A stretch of 40,944 bases of DNA from Oscillospiraceae bacterium (GCA_015065695.1 SVPT01000008.1:1-40944), one strand, 5' to 3'; counted from the stretch's first letter, positions 26,055 through 37,685 are shown. A program made the numbers and translations. Notes: generated from the sequence alone by a model not told the origin.

Positions 26055-27181
26055 CCTTTGACGCCCAGCCCCTTCTCGACCGCACACCCACAGGTGTCGG
26101 GCGGTACGAGGCAGAACTGCTGTCTGCCCTGCTGCGCAAATATGACGAGCGGCTGCTGCTGACCTACTTCATTCGCCGCTCGCGCAGGGAGGATAAGGCG
26201 CGGCTTGCCCCTTTTACCGATTTGGGCGCACAGGATTCCCCCTGCCGCTTTCTCTTCCAGAAGATTTACAATATCGCCTCACGTCTGCTGCCTGTGCCAT
26301 ACAGCCCATTCTTCCCCAGAACCGACATCTCCCATTTCTTCAATTACAGCGTGCCTGCGGGAGTAAAGGGCTGCTGCGCGGTGACGGTGTACGATATGGT
26401 GTTCCGCGATATGCCGGAAACCATGGAGCCGCGCAACCGCAGACGATTGGCAGCGGTGCTGGAAAAATCGCTGAAGCGGGCACAGTTTGTGGTCACCATC
26501 TCGGAATTTAGCCGCCAGAGAATACTGCATTGGTACGATATACCGCCCGAGCAGGTGGTGGTAGTGCCCTGCGGAGTGGATACCCAAAGATTCCACCCCC
26601 TCTCTGCGGAGGAAATAAACAATAACCTGCCAAAGGACGTGCCGCCGCAATACCTGCTCTACCTTGGTACCCTTGAGCCACGCAAAAACCTCTGCCGCCT
26701 TCTCGACGCCTATGCCCTGCTGCGGTCACGCTGCAGGGACCTGCCTCCGCTGGTGCTTGCAGGCGTAAAGGGCTGGGAGAGCAGTGAGCTGTACCGACGC
26801 ATCGGTGCGTTGGGCGGCAGTGTTATTCAGCTTGGTTTCGTGCCGTCGGAGCAGCTTGTGCCCCTTATCTGCGGGGCAGAGGGCTTCCTTTTCCCCTCGC
26901 TGTATGAGGGCTTCGGTCTGCCGCCGCTGGAGGCAATGGCGTGCGGAGTACCTGTACTTACCTCCAACGCAGCGTCCATGCCGGAGGTGGTGGGGGAGTG
27001 CGCCGTGCTGACAGACGCCCTCTCCATTGAGAGCATAGCCGACGGTATCGAGCGGCTGCTTTCCGACAGTGTATTGCGCCGCCGCCTCTGTGCGGAGGGA
27101 CAGCAGCGTGCCGCCATGTTCACATGGGAGCGTGCTGCCGATATATTGCATGACAGCTACAAAAGCTGTCTGGGTATCTGA
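26045..27181 (+). CDS. Glycosyltransferase family 4
   Basis: YLLYLGTLEPRKNLCRLLDAY; FLFPSLYEGFGLPPLEAMACGVPVLTSNAASMPEVVG. Confidence 0.9.
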   Translation: MRIAFDAQPLLDRTPTGVGRYEAELLSALLRKYDERLLLTYFIRRSRREDKARLAPFTDLGAQDSPCRFLFQKIYNIASRLLPVPYSPFFPRTDISHFFNYSVPAGVKGCCAVTVYDMVFRDMPETMEPRNRRRLAAVLEKSLKRAQFVVTISEFSRQRILHWYDIPPEQVVVVPCGVDTQRFHPLSAEEINNNLPKDVPPQYLLYLGTLEPRKNLCRLLDAYALLRSRCRDLPPLVLAGVKGWESSELYRRIGALGGSVIQLGFVPSEQLVPLICGAEGFLFPSLYEGFGLPPLEAMACGVPVLTSNAASMPEVVGECAVLTDALSIESIADGIERLLSDSVLRRRLCAEGQQRAAMFTWERAADILHDSYKSCLGI

Positions 27182-27215
27182 TTATCTGCTAACGAAAAAA
27201 TAAATATTATAGTGA

Positions 27216-29164
<1,949 letters not shown>

Positions 29165-29167
29165 GCC

Positions 29168-29965
29168 ATGAAACAGGAATTGCAAAGCTACTTTTCCCGC
29201 ATATACGATGCACGTTTCTTTCTCTTCCACCTCGTGAAGTGGGACGTCAAATTCAAATTCCGAGGCTCACGTCTGGGCTTGCTGTGGACAACCCTGCAGC
29301 CGCTGCTGCTGACCTTCATAATCGCAACGGTGCTGGGTTTTGTGTTCAAGCAGGATATTGCCGACTACGCTCCCTATATCCTCTCGGGTCTGCTGGTGTG
29401 GGACATCATCAATAATGCCATCGTTGCCAACAGCTATTCCTTCCTCCGCGCAGAGCAGTATATCCGCCAGTACGCCCACCCGGTGGTCATCTACCCGCTG
29501 CGCATGGCGCTTGTAACAATGGTCACCTTTGCCATTGCGTCGGTTTCGTGGCTTATCTGGATGCTCATTGCCTATCCCTACTGCTTCTTCATCGGCATAA
29601 TTTCACTGCCCCTTACCCTCTTCATCTATTTCATTATGGCGTGGGCGTGCTCCATTATCTCCAGTCATCTGCATATCCGCTTCCGCGATTATCCCTACAT
29701 CATGTCGCTGATAATGCAGCTTCTGTGGTATTTTTCGCCGGTCTTTCTGCGCAAGGAAACCTTTGTCAGCAGTCCGCTGCTGTTCAATCTGTTCAACTTC
29801 AACCCCGTCACGCAGGCACTTAACCTGCTGCGGCGACCCTTCTTCGAGGGGGAGTTTGCCTCACTGCTCAGCTATGCCTATGTGCTGTGCATAGCCGCGG
29901 TGCTGCTGATTATCGCCGCCATAGTTAACCGCCGCTGCGAAAAGACGGTCATATTCTATTTCTGA
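29168..29965 (+). CDS. Polysaccharide ABC exporter permease (Wzm/TagG type)
   Basis: VKWDVKFKFRGSRLGLLWTTLQPLLLTFIIATVLGFVFK; six-TM pattern. Confidence 0.88.
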   Translation: MKQELQSYFSRIYDARFFLFHLVKWDVKFKFRGSRLGLLWTTLQPLLLTFIIATVLGFVFKQDIADYAPYILSGLLVWDIINNAIVANSYSFLRAEQYIRQYAHPVVIYPLRMALVTMVTFAIASVSWLIWMLIAYPYCFFIGIISLPLTLFIYFIMAWACSIISSHLHIRFRDYPYIMSLIMQLLWYFSPVFLRKETFVSSPLLFNLFNFNPVTQALNLLRRPFFEGEFASLLSYAYVLCIAAVLLIIAAIVNRRCEKTVIFYF

Positions 29966-29979
29966 GGGGAGGGTGTATT

Positions 29980-30762
29980 GTGGACGACTGCCGCATTTCC
30001 ATACGGGATGTTCATCTTTATTACCCCTCCGCGCTGTTCAACGGACGCACGCTCAAGCAGACGGTGTTTGAGCTGCTGCGCCTGCAGAAGCCCAAGCCCC
30101 TGCTTATGGACGTACACGCGCTGAAAGGTCTCAGCCTTGAAATCTCCAGCGGTGAACGTGTGGGTATCATAGGCAGCAACGGCGCGGGCAAAAGCACCCT
30201 GCTCAAGGCCATTTCAGGCATATACCCCATCACATCAGGCACGATAGAGGTAAACGGCACTGTGCGCAGTCTCTTCGATTTATCCATCGGCTTTGAGGTT
30301 GATGCCACAGGGCGAGAGAATATCCTCTACAGAGGGCTGCTGCTGGGTGAAAGTCCGGAAAGCATAGAAGCGCGAATGGACGACATCATAGAATTTGCCG
30401 AGCTTGGCGAGTTTATTGATTATCCCATCAAATCCTATTCCTCCGGTATGCTGGTGCGCCTCGCGTTTTCCATCTCCACCATGATAAGCGGCGACATACT
30501 GCTGCTGGACGAAATATTTGGCGCAGGCGATGCCGCCTTTATGCAAAAGGCACGCAAGCGCATCACCGACCTTGTGGACTCTGCAAGCATATTGGTCTTT
30601 GTCTCCCACGACCTGTCCGCACTCAGCCGTATGTGTACCCGTGTAGTGTGGATAGACAACGGCACTGTACGCATGGACGGTCTGCCCTATGAGGTCATCA
30701 ACGAGTATTACAAGGCCCACAATATTCCAACCGAGGCTGCCCCGCCGCAGGAGGAAGTCTGA
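29980..30762 (+). CDS. Polysaccharide ABC exporter ATPase (Wzt/TagH type), short form, GTG start
   Basis: GERVGIIGSNGAGKSTLLKAISGIYPITSGTI, YSSGMLVRLAFSIST, ILLLDEIFGAGD; the 260 aa end soon after the nucleotide-binding domain. Confidence 0.9.
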   Translation: MDDCRISIRDVHLYYPSALFNGRTLKQTVFELLRLQKPKPLLMDVHALKGLSLEISSGERVGIIGSNGAGKSTLLKAISGIYPITSGTIEVNGTVRSLFDLSIGFEVDATGRENILYRGLLLGESPESIEARMDDIIEFAELGEFIDYPIKSYSSGMLVRLAFSISTMISGDILLLDEIFGAGDAAFMQKARKRITDLVDSASILVFVSHDLSALSRMCTRVVWIDNGTVRMDGLPYEVINEYYKAHNIPTEAAPPQEEV

Positions 30763-31382
30763 TGAAAAAGAGAATTGTTTCCGTCCTGATACTGCTGTGC
30801 GTCGTGCTGTTTGGTGCGTTGCCGTCAGGCGCAGTTTCCGCTGTGCCCGATGTGGTGCTGGTCAGTGACTGCAAGGTCAACAGTGCCACCATGCACATGA
30901 TAGGTACTGTGCATATCACTGTGAACAACACAGTGCTTATCAACCCGGGTCTAAAACTTTCCTACCACATATACGACACCTACGGCGACCTGATGTATTA
31001 CGAGGGAGAGCGCATACCCCTCGTCTTTGAGGGCAACGAAGCCAATGTGCCGGTAGACGTTGCCCTGCCCTTTGAGGAGAAGAAAACCGATATGCGCATC
31101 ACCTTCGACATCATAGACGAGCAGAATCTCTATTGGTTCAGCACCGACCCCAATATGTATTTCGAGACTGCCGTGCTGGACTACGGCTACGACCCGTGGA
31201 AGTTCACAAAGGGTCTGTATCGGGATATACTCTCCGGTCAGCTTCCTCAGCTTATTGTCAATGTTCTCTTCTGGGGAGCAACAGTTGCCGCTCTTGTAAT
31301 GTGGAAGAAGGCGGTGCGCCGCCGTAAGGAAGCCTTTGCGGCAAAGACACAGCAGGCTTCCGCAGGAGAGGGCAATCCATGA
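30762..31382 (+). CDS. Secreted beta-sandwich-like domain with signal peptide and C-terminal TM anchor; unknown function
   Basis: MKKRIVSVLILLCVVLFGALPSGAVSA; LKLSYHIYDTYGDLMYYEGERIPL...VPVDVALPFEEKKTDMRITFDIIDEQNLYWFS; TM LIVNVLFWGATVAALVMW. Confidence 0.8.
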   Translation: MKKRIVSVLILLCVVLFGALPSGAVSAVPDVVLVSDCKVNSATMHMIGTVHITVNNTVLINPGLKLSYHIYDTYGDLMYYEGERIPLVFEGNEANVPVDVALPFEEKKTDMRITFDIIDEQNLYWFSTDPNMYFETAVLDYGYDPWKFTKGLYRDILSGQLPQLIVNVLFWGATVAALVMWKKAVRRRKEAFAAKTQQASAGEGNP

Positions 31383-32134
31383 GCCGCCGTATACAGTTCA
31401 TGTGCGCCGAGATAAGCGACGTTACCATGCAGGAGGCACTGGACGAGGTTATTCGGCTGGCGGACGGGCATAACGATGCCTTTGTCGTCACCCCCAACGT
31501 GGACCACATGGTGCGCCTTGAACGTGACCCCCGCCTGCGCGAGGCATACAGTCAGGCGGAGCTGGTGCTTGCCGATGGTCAGCCGCTGGTGTGGCTGTCA
31601 AAGCTATATCGCCGCCCCATCAGGGAAAAGGTGTCAGGCTCCGACCTCTTTCCGCTGCTGTGCCAGCGTGCCGCCCGCGAGGGCAAAAGCATATTCATCT
31701 TCGGCGCAGCCGAGGGTGTGGCAGAAAGAGCCGCCCACCGCCTTGCCGAGCAGTATGCAGGACTGAATATATGCGGCACCTACGCACCGCCCTTTGGCTT
31801 CGAGAATGATGAGCAGCAGCTTGCGCTCTCGCTTGAGCAAATCAAGAAAGCCGCACCGGACATACTCATCGTGTGCCTTGGCTGCCCCAAGCAGGAGTAT
31901 TTCATCAGTCAGCATCGGCATACCCTCGGCGTGCCTGTGTCGCTGTGTCTTGGCTCAGTGGCAGACATCGCTGCGGGTGAGATAACCCGCGCCCCCCGCT
32001 GGATGAGCCGCTGCGGACTGGAATGGTTTTACCGCCTGTGCAGTGACCCCAAACGGCTTGCAAAGAGGTATCTGCGGGACGACCTGCGCATAATCCCCAT
32101 GTTCTTCAAATATCTGAGGAAGAATCAAAAATGA
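31379..32134 (+). CDS. WecG/TagA/CpsF family glycosyltransferase (GT26)
   Basis: FVVTPNVDHMVRLERDPRLREAYSQAELVLADGQPLVW; VSGSDLFPLL; LGCPKQEYFI; RAPRWMSRCGLEWFYRL. Confidence 0.93.
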   Translation: MSRRIQFMCAEISDVTMQEALDEVIRLADGHNDAFVVTPNVDHMVRLERDPRLREAYSQAELVLADGQPLVWLSKLYRRPIREKVSGSDLFPLLCQRAAREGKSIFIFGAAEGVAERAAHRLAEQYAGLNICGTYAPPFGFENDEQQLALSLEQIKKAAPDILIVCLGCPKQEYFISQHRHTLGVPVSLCLGSVADIAAGEITRAPRWMSRCGLEWFYRLCSDPKRLAKRYLRDDLRIIPMFFKYLRKNQK

Positions 32135-33264
32135 AATTGTTTATCGACCTGACATCTCTCGACGACAGGCTTTCGGGCATTGAACGCTATGCCGCCAACA
32201 TAACGGAAGCACTGCTGCGCAGAGGGGATTGCGAGCTGACATTGGTGTTCAAAAACCGTATACCCGAACGCTTCGTTTCCTGTCAGGGACAAACGGGTGT
32301 GCGGCTTCTGGTGCTTGATGCGGGCGGAAGACTTACAGCAACGCAGCTTAAACTGCCTGCGCTGCTTCGCCGCCTTGAGCGGCAGGGAGAGCACTTCGAT
32401 GCCTGCCTGTTTCCCGCCTTTCCCGCACCGTTGCTCTATTGCTCACGCAAGGCAGTATCCACTATCCACGACATCGGCTGCTTCGACTGCCCCGAAGCAA
32501 TGACCCTGCCCAGCCGCATCTTCTTCCGCACGCTCTATCGCAAGGCGGCAAGGCAGGACGGCATGATAACCACCGTCTCCGAATTTTCAAAAGAACGTAT
32601 AGCCGATAAATTCCCCCGCGCCGGCTCAAAGACAGTGGTTGTGCGTAACGGCATAGCTCCCGCTTTCCTCAAGCAGTGTACTGCGGAGGAAATAGCGCAG
32701 GTACGCGAAAAATACCGCCTGCCCGAAAGATATATTCTCTCGCTGTGTACCCTTGAGCCTCGCAAACAGCTTCCGCTTCTGGTCAGCGCATACAAAGAGC
32801 TGTATGCCGAAGGTCTCCGTCAGCACAAACTGGTGCTGGTTGGGCGCAGCGGCTGGAAAAATAACAGCCTCGAGCAGATGCTCGCGGGCACCGAGCCCGA
32901 ATCGGTGGTGCTGACAGGCTTTGCCGATGATGCCGACCTCCCCGCGCTGTATGCAGGGGCGGCACTTTTCGTATTCCCCTCAATGTATGAGGGCTTCGGT
33001 CTGCCCCCGCTTGAAGCGATGGCGGCGGGTACACCGGTGTTGTCCTCGGACGCAGCCTCCATGCCGGAGATATTGGGCGAAAAAGCGCACTATTTCCGCA
33101 GCGAAGATGCAGAATCGCTGAAAGCGCAGCTTGAACACCTGCTGACCCTGCCACGGGAGCAGCTTCGCAGCGGGGAAGAGGGGCGCAGAAGCCATGCCGC
33201 CACCTATACATGGGAAAATGCCGCACAGCAGCTTGTGGAGGCGGTATCGCGCAATCTGCTGTAA
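32131..33264 (+). CDS. Glycosyltransferase family 4
   Basis: YILSLCTLEPRKQLPLLVSAYKEL; LFVFPSMYEGFGLPPLEAMAAGTPVLSSDAASMPEILG; ATGA overlap. Confidence 0.9.
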   Translation: MKLFIDLTSLDDRLSGIERYAANITEALLRRGDCELTLVFKNRIPERFVSCQGQTGVRLLVLDAGGRLTATQLKLPALLRRLERQGEHFDACLFPAFPAPLLYCSRKAVSTIHDIGCFDCPEAMTLPSRIFFRTLYRKAARQDGMITTVSEFSKERIADKFPRAGSKTVVVRNGIAPAFLKQCTAEEIAQVREKYRLPERYILSLCTLEPRKQLPLLVSAYKELYAEGLRQHKLVLVGRSGWKNNSLEQMLAGTEPESVVLTGFADDADLPALYAGAALFVFPSMYEGFGLPPLEAMAAGTPVLSSDAASMPEILGEKAHYFRSEDAESLKAQLEHLLTLPREQLRSGEEGRRSHAATYTWENAAQQLVEAVSRNLL

Positions 33265-33305
33265 GCGCAGTTCATGCAAAATCAAATATACTAAAAACAA
33301 CAGTA

Positions 33306-33344
33306 AAACCGCCTGCACCTAATGGAAATAGGTGCAGGCGGTTT
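33306..33344. terminator. Bidirectional rho-independent terminator between convergent genes
   Basis: AAACCGCCTGCACCT-N9-AGGTGCAGGCGGTTT. Confidence 0.85.
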
Positions 33345-33374
33345 GTGTTTGTCTGTAACTATTCAGCCTCGGAA

Positions 33375-35396
33375 TCAATACAGCTTGCCCTTGGCACATT
33401 CCGCATCGGCAAAGGGGCCCGCCACAGGCAGTACGCCTACGCGGTGACCACCAAAGTAGTCGGTGTCAAAGGTGATGGGGGTGCCGTCGGGATTCTCAAA
33501 GAGCTGCTCCGGCTCAAAGGCCTCGCCGAGGGTCTCGGTGCTGATAATGCCTGCGGAAACCTCAGGCATAAGCTCAAAGAGGTCGGTGTCAAGATAGTAG
33601 CCGCCGTCGCGCTCAACCAGCTCCAGCTTTACCTTCTTGGCAACATCGCCGAAGTTCTTCTCCTTGACGCAGGGTTTTGCGCCGCCGAAGAATACGTTGC
33701 CGCCGGTCCATACAGGCAGACGGTGGAAGTAGGCATCGTTCTCGATAATGCGTCCGATGCGCTCGCGGAAGGTGTCGCCCTCCTTGCCGAAGAAGAGGAA
33801 ACGCCACTCCTCCTCGGTGGGATAGTCGTTGAAGGTGTGCGTGCCGGCGACAGTCTCAATAAGCTCTTCGGTCTCAGGACCAAGCTGCAGATTCTTCAGA
33901 TGCTCAGGTACGTCCTGCTGCACAAAGATGTTGTTGTAGAAGCGGTCATCGCCGTGGAGAATGGACATAAAGCCGTTGATTTCCGTCCTGTGGGGAACGT
34001 GATAGGGGGTGTATCTCGGCTGACCGGTCTGGTCATTCTGTGTAGCGCGTCCGACAAAGGTAAAGGAACCGGCGATGAGGTTATGAACGTAAGCAACGCC
34101 CTGTGTGGACAGACGTCCCGCAAAGACCGAGAGGAAGAGGTTGTTGTCCAGCAGTGTGGGACCGTGGCTGACCTCGACAAATACGTCCTCACCAACAGCC
34201 AGACCGTGTGCGCCTTTGACATGGGCAGGGGTCACGTTGTCGTGGAAGAGGTTGCGGGTCACGCGGGTGCCCTGTGCCTGCCAGTCCAGCCAGAGACCTC
34301 TGGTGCAGTGGTGGAAGTGGTTGCGCTGAATGACCACGTCAATGGCAGCGTGCATCTTGATGCCGCCGATTTCCGCGCCGCCAAGCTGCTGCTTGTTGTT
34401 GATGTTGTGGATATGGTTATCCTCAATGATGGAGAAAACGCCGCCCAGATGTCCCACGATGCCGGTCTGCTCGCAGTGATGAATGTGGCAGCGGCGGATA
34501 ATGTGAGAGCCCACCTTTTCTTTGACCCAGCCCTCGCGCTGTGCCTGACAGATGGCATCGCGCTCGGTCTGTGTGCCGTCCTTGGTAAAGCGGGTGGTCC
34601 ACTTGTTTTCGTTGTTGGGCTGCAGATACTTGCCAAGGGAAATACCGCTGCACTTGGAGTGGGAGATGTCGCAGTCCTCGATAATCCAGCCTCGGCTCCA
34701 GTGCGGACCAACCATGCCGTCCTGATAGGCGGTGGGCGGTGCCCATGTGGTGGCGGCCTGCTTTACGGTAAAGCCGGAGAGAGTGATGTAGCCGATGCCC
34801 TCCTCCTGCGGATAGAAGCAGTTGCGGCGCACGTTGATTTCAACGTCCTCGGCATTGGGGTCAGCACCCTGGAAGTTGCAGTAAATCAGGGTGTTGTCCT
34901 CCTCCTGACAGGTGTACCATGTGTACAGCGTCAGTTCAGGGGCTTCCCACGAAAGCTCGTGGGGCTGGGGATTCAGCACACCCTCAAGGCTGTCGGTCTC
35001 ATACAGGGAGCGTCCGTTCAGATATACCTCGCCGGTGTGGCGGGGCACCATGCTGAAGTACCAGTCGCCACGCACTACGGTGGTGTAGGGGTTGTAGCTG
35101 CCGAAGATGCCGTTGGGAATGCGTGCAACCCATACGTTACCCTCGTGCTGCTCCCAGTTCTTCACCTGCTCTGCGCCGGTGATTACGGCAGCCAGAGGCA
35201 CTTCGGAGCGGTAGACAATGCGGGCGTCCTCACGGCCGGCATTCTTCGGGTTGACATACTCGCGGTAGATGCCCGGAGCAACAATTATCTCGTCACCGGG
35301 CAGTGCGATGCGTGCCGCATCATTGATGCGGCGGAAGGGACGCTGCTTGCAGCCGTCTCCGCCGTAAGGTGCAGAAGCGTTAACATAATATAACAT
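33375..35396 (-). CDS. GH120-like beta-xylosidase (right-handed beta-helix)
   Basis: Recalled resemblance to the Thermoanaerobacterium GH120 xylosidase: YCNFQGADPNAEDVEINVRRNCFYPQEEGIGYITLSGF, ATTWAPPTAYQDGMVGPHWSRGWIIED, GSHIIRRCHIHHCEQTGIVGHLGGVFS, GLWLDWQAQGTRVTRNLFHDN. Start placed at MLYYVNAS (35396). Confidence 0.85.
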   Translation of the reverse strand: MLYYVNASAPYGGDGCKQRPFRRINDAARIALPGDEIIVAPGIYREYVNPKNAGREDARIVYRSEVPLAAVITGAEQVKNWEQHEGNVWVARIPNGIFGSYNPYTTVVRGDWYFSMVPRHTGEVYLNGRSLYETDSLEGVLNPQPHELSWEAPELTLYTWYTCQEEDNTLIYCNFQGADPNAEDVEINVRRNCFYPQEEGIGYITLSGFTVKQAATTWAPPTAYQDGMVGPHWSRGWIIEDCDISHSKCSGISLGKYLQPNNENKWTTRFTKDGTQTERDAICQAQREGWVKEKVGSHIIRRCHIHHCEQTGIVGHLGGVFSIIEDNHIHNINNKQQLGGAEIGGIKMHAAIDVVIQRNHFHHCTRGLWLDWQAQGTRVTRNLFHDNVTPAHVKGAHGLAVGEDVFVEVSHGPTLLDNNLFLSVFAGRLSTQGVAYVHNLIAGSFTFVGRATQNDQTGQPRYTPYHVPHRTEINGFMSILHGDDRFYNNIFVQQDVPEHLKNLQLGPETEELIETVAGTHTFNDYPTEEEWRFLFFGKEGDTFRERIGRIIENDAYFHRLPVWTGGNVFFGGAKPCVKEKNFGDVAKKVKLELVERDGGYYLDTDLFELMPEVSAGIISTETLGEAFEPEQLFENPDGTPITFDTDYFGGHRVGVLPVAGPFADAECAKGKLY

Positions 35397-35438
35397 AATA
35401 ATTCTATCCTTTCTCAAAAATTTTAGCTTATTTATCTC

Positions 35439-35467
35439 ATTTTACAGCAGAGTTAATTCCATGTCAA
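35439..35467 (-). promoter_or_regulatory. Promoter of the GH120-like gene
   Basis: Minus strand TTGACA-17 nt-TAAAAT. Confidence 0.6.
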
Positions 35468-35581
35468 TCACAATCATGCATATAGTTATCACTATATTTT
35501 TCGCATGAGCAGGCTGTAGTTTTTCCGGAAATCCGCAAAGGCAAATTACAGGGGCGCGGGGGAGAGTATCATAATAGAAAA

Positions 35582-35607
35582 GGTGCAGCCCCCGAAAGGA
35601 CTGCACC
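35582..35607 (-). terminator. Terminator after xylB
   Basis: GGTGCAG-N12-CTGCACC; minus strand followed by TTTT. Confidence 0.6.
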
Positions 35608-35630
35608 CGAAAAATCAACGGATATTCTGA

Positions 35631-37097
35631 TTATTCACCCTTGAAGAAGCCCTTCAGTGCGGGATACAGGGTGTGCCAGCGGCGATACTGCTTCTCGTAC
35701 TTGGCGGTAAGCTCTGCGTCAGGCTCAACCACCTCGGAGATGGTGACCCACTTGGCGCAACAATCCTGTACGGAGGCGAAGTCGCCTGCAGCAACAGCAG
35801 CGAGGATTGCGCCGCCGTAGGAGGGACCCTGCTCGGTCTTGGGAATGGTAAGACGGATACCGAGGACGTTGGCGAAAATCTTCTTCCACAGGGGGCTCTT
35901 TGCGCCGCCGCCGCAGATCATGCTCTCATCAATCTTGATGCCCTGTGCGCGTGCTGCCTCAACGCAGTCACGGATAGCAAAGGCAACGCCCTCCAGCACA
36001 GCAAGGGTCATGTCCTTGCGGGTGGAGTCCATGCTCATGCCGACAAATGCACCGCGTGCATCGGTGTCGTTGTGGGGAGAACGCTCGCCCATCAGGTAGG
36101 GCAGATAGAAGACGTTGTTCTCGCCAAGGTTGTCAATGCCTTCCTGCTCAGCAGCGTAGTTCTTGGTGCCAACGATTTCGTCCATCCACCACTTGTTGCA
36201 GCTTGCGGCGGAAAGAATGCAGCCCATCTGATGATAAGCACCGTCAGCGTGGGCGAAGCTGTGCAGAGCGTTGTTGGGGTCAACAGAGAAGCTGTCGCTG
36301 GTGATGAAAACAGTACCGCTGGTACCGAGGGAGATGTTGCAGCGTCCGTCACCGACTATGCCGCAGCCAACAGCAGCGGCAGCGTTGTCGCCTGCGCCTG
36401 CGCAAACAACAACATCAGTGCTGAGACCGAAGCGGGCAGCGATGTCAGCAGTGAGCTTGCCGACAGCATCGGCACTCTCATACAGCTTGGGCATCTGAGA
36501 TTCGGAAACGCCGCAGATGTCCAGCATTTCCTTGGACCAGCAGCGACCCTTTACGTCAAAGAGCAGCATACCGGAAGCATCGCTCATGTCGCAGGAATGT
36601 GCGCCGGTCAGCCAGTATACAAGGTAATCCTTGGGCAGCATAATCTTGCTTATCTTTGCGAAAAGCTCAGGCTCGTTCTTCTTCATCCAGAGCAGCTTGG
36701 GAGCGGTGAAGCCTGCGAAAGCGATGTTGCCGGTCAGCTCGGTCAGACGGGCAAGACCAATCTCGCTGTTGAGCCATGCGGTCTCTTCGGAGGTGCGTCC
36801 GTCATTCCAGAGGATAGCGGGACGGATAACATTGTCGTTCTCATCGAGTACGACAAGACCGTGCATCTGTCCGCCTACACCGATGGCGCGAACCTGCGAC
36901 TTGTCAATGCCCTCCAGCAGCTCGTCAAGAGCCTCGCTGGTGCCGTCGAGCCACAGAGAAGGAGCCTGCTGACTCCAGCCGGGGTTGGGGAATTCAAGGG
37001 GATACTCGCGTGTAGCGTCACGAATGATTTCGCCCTTTTCGTCTACCAGCAGCAGCTTTACGCCGCTGGTGCCGAGGTCAATACCAATGTAAAACAT
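35631..37097 (-). CDS. xylB: Xylulokinase
   Basis: MFYIGIDLGTSGVKLLLVDEKGEII; GWSQQAPSLWLDGT; VGGQMHGLVVLD; ILWNDGRTSEET; MGERSPHNDTDARGAFVGMS; ICGGGAKSPLWKKIFANVLG. Confidence 0.95.
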   Translation of the reverse strand: MFYIGIDLGTSGVKLLLVDEKGEIIRDATREYPLEFPNPGWSQQAPSLWLDGTSEALDELLEGIDKSQVRAIGVGGQMHGLVVLDENDNVIRPAILWNDGRTSEETAWLNSEIGLARLTELTGNIAFAGFTAPKLLWMKKNEPELFAKISKIMLPKDYLVYWLTGAHSCDMSDASGMLLFDVKGRCWSKEMLDICGVSESQMPKLYESADAVGKLTADIAARFGLSTDVVVCAGAGDNAAAAVGCGIVGDGRCNISLGTSGTVFITSDSFSVDPNNALHSFAHADGAYHQMGCILSAASCNKWWMDEIVGTKNYAAEQEGIDNLGENNVFYLPYLMGERSPHNDTDARGAFVGMSMDSTRKDMTLAVLEGVAFAIRDCVEAARAQGIKIDESMICGGGAKSPLWKKIFANVLGIRLTIPKTEQGPSYGGAILAAVAAGDFASVQDCCAKWVTISEVVEPDAELTAKYEKQYRRWHTLYPALKGFFKGE

Positions 37098-37287
37098 AAA
37101 AATTTCTCCTCGTTTGCGGATTTATGAATTGGACTTGTTCTTTCCTCCGGCAGTGTCGAAAAGGACAGCCGCAGGCAGAACGCACCTTTGACAAAGTTGC
37201 GGCAGTTTGCATTGTGTCCTATAGACCTGTATCCGATGGATACGATGGGATACATTATTAAAACACATATAAAAAACTACCTTAATC

Positions 37288-37315
37288 ATTATATTATAAT
37301 CATGGGATTTTGCAA
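37288..37315 (-). promoter_or_regulatory. Candidate xylB promoter
   Basis: Minus strand TTGCAA-16 nt-TATAAT, with a leader of about 185 nt before the ATG. Confidence 0.45.
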
Positions 37316-37517
37316 TACCAATTTGCGAAATTGTGAGAAATGTAATGGGAAGTGCTTGAATTTCTATATAATATCATATGAAAACAGAGGCAGGCGCACA
37401 AAATGCCGCAATGTTTTGCTGCCGGATTTTTTTTGTCTATGGCATTATTTAACTTGCATAAAATATTGCCGCGTAATGAGTATATATGCCGCGATTGTTA
37501 ACAGTTATTAATTTGAC

Positions 37518-37546
37518 TTGCATGACCTTCGCTGATAAAATATAAT
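37518..37546 (+). promoter_or_regulatory. Promoter of the GGDEF-EAL-like gene
   Basis: TTGCAT-17 nt-TATAAT. Confidence 0.5.
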
Positions 37547-37685
37547 TGCAGACTGTAAACATAAGAGTAATACCCTGCATTGTTGAATAGCTAAATACAA
37601 TTTCGGCAGATATAGCCCGCATTCAGTGTGGGAATAAACCCGCTTTTGGGATTACAAGCAAAGCTTATATTCAGGAGGAAATCAA

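Noticed and set aside
33210-35393. 727-aa ORF on the + strand
   Set aside because: Antisense to the GH120-like gene; Val/Gly/Leu-rich translation without recognisable domains, while the minus strand has clear family similarity.
35673-37127. 484-aa ORF on the + strand
   Set aside because: Mirror of xylB codon structure; xylB on the minus strand is unambiguous.
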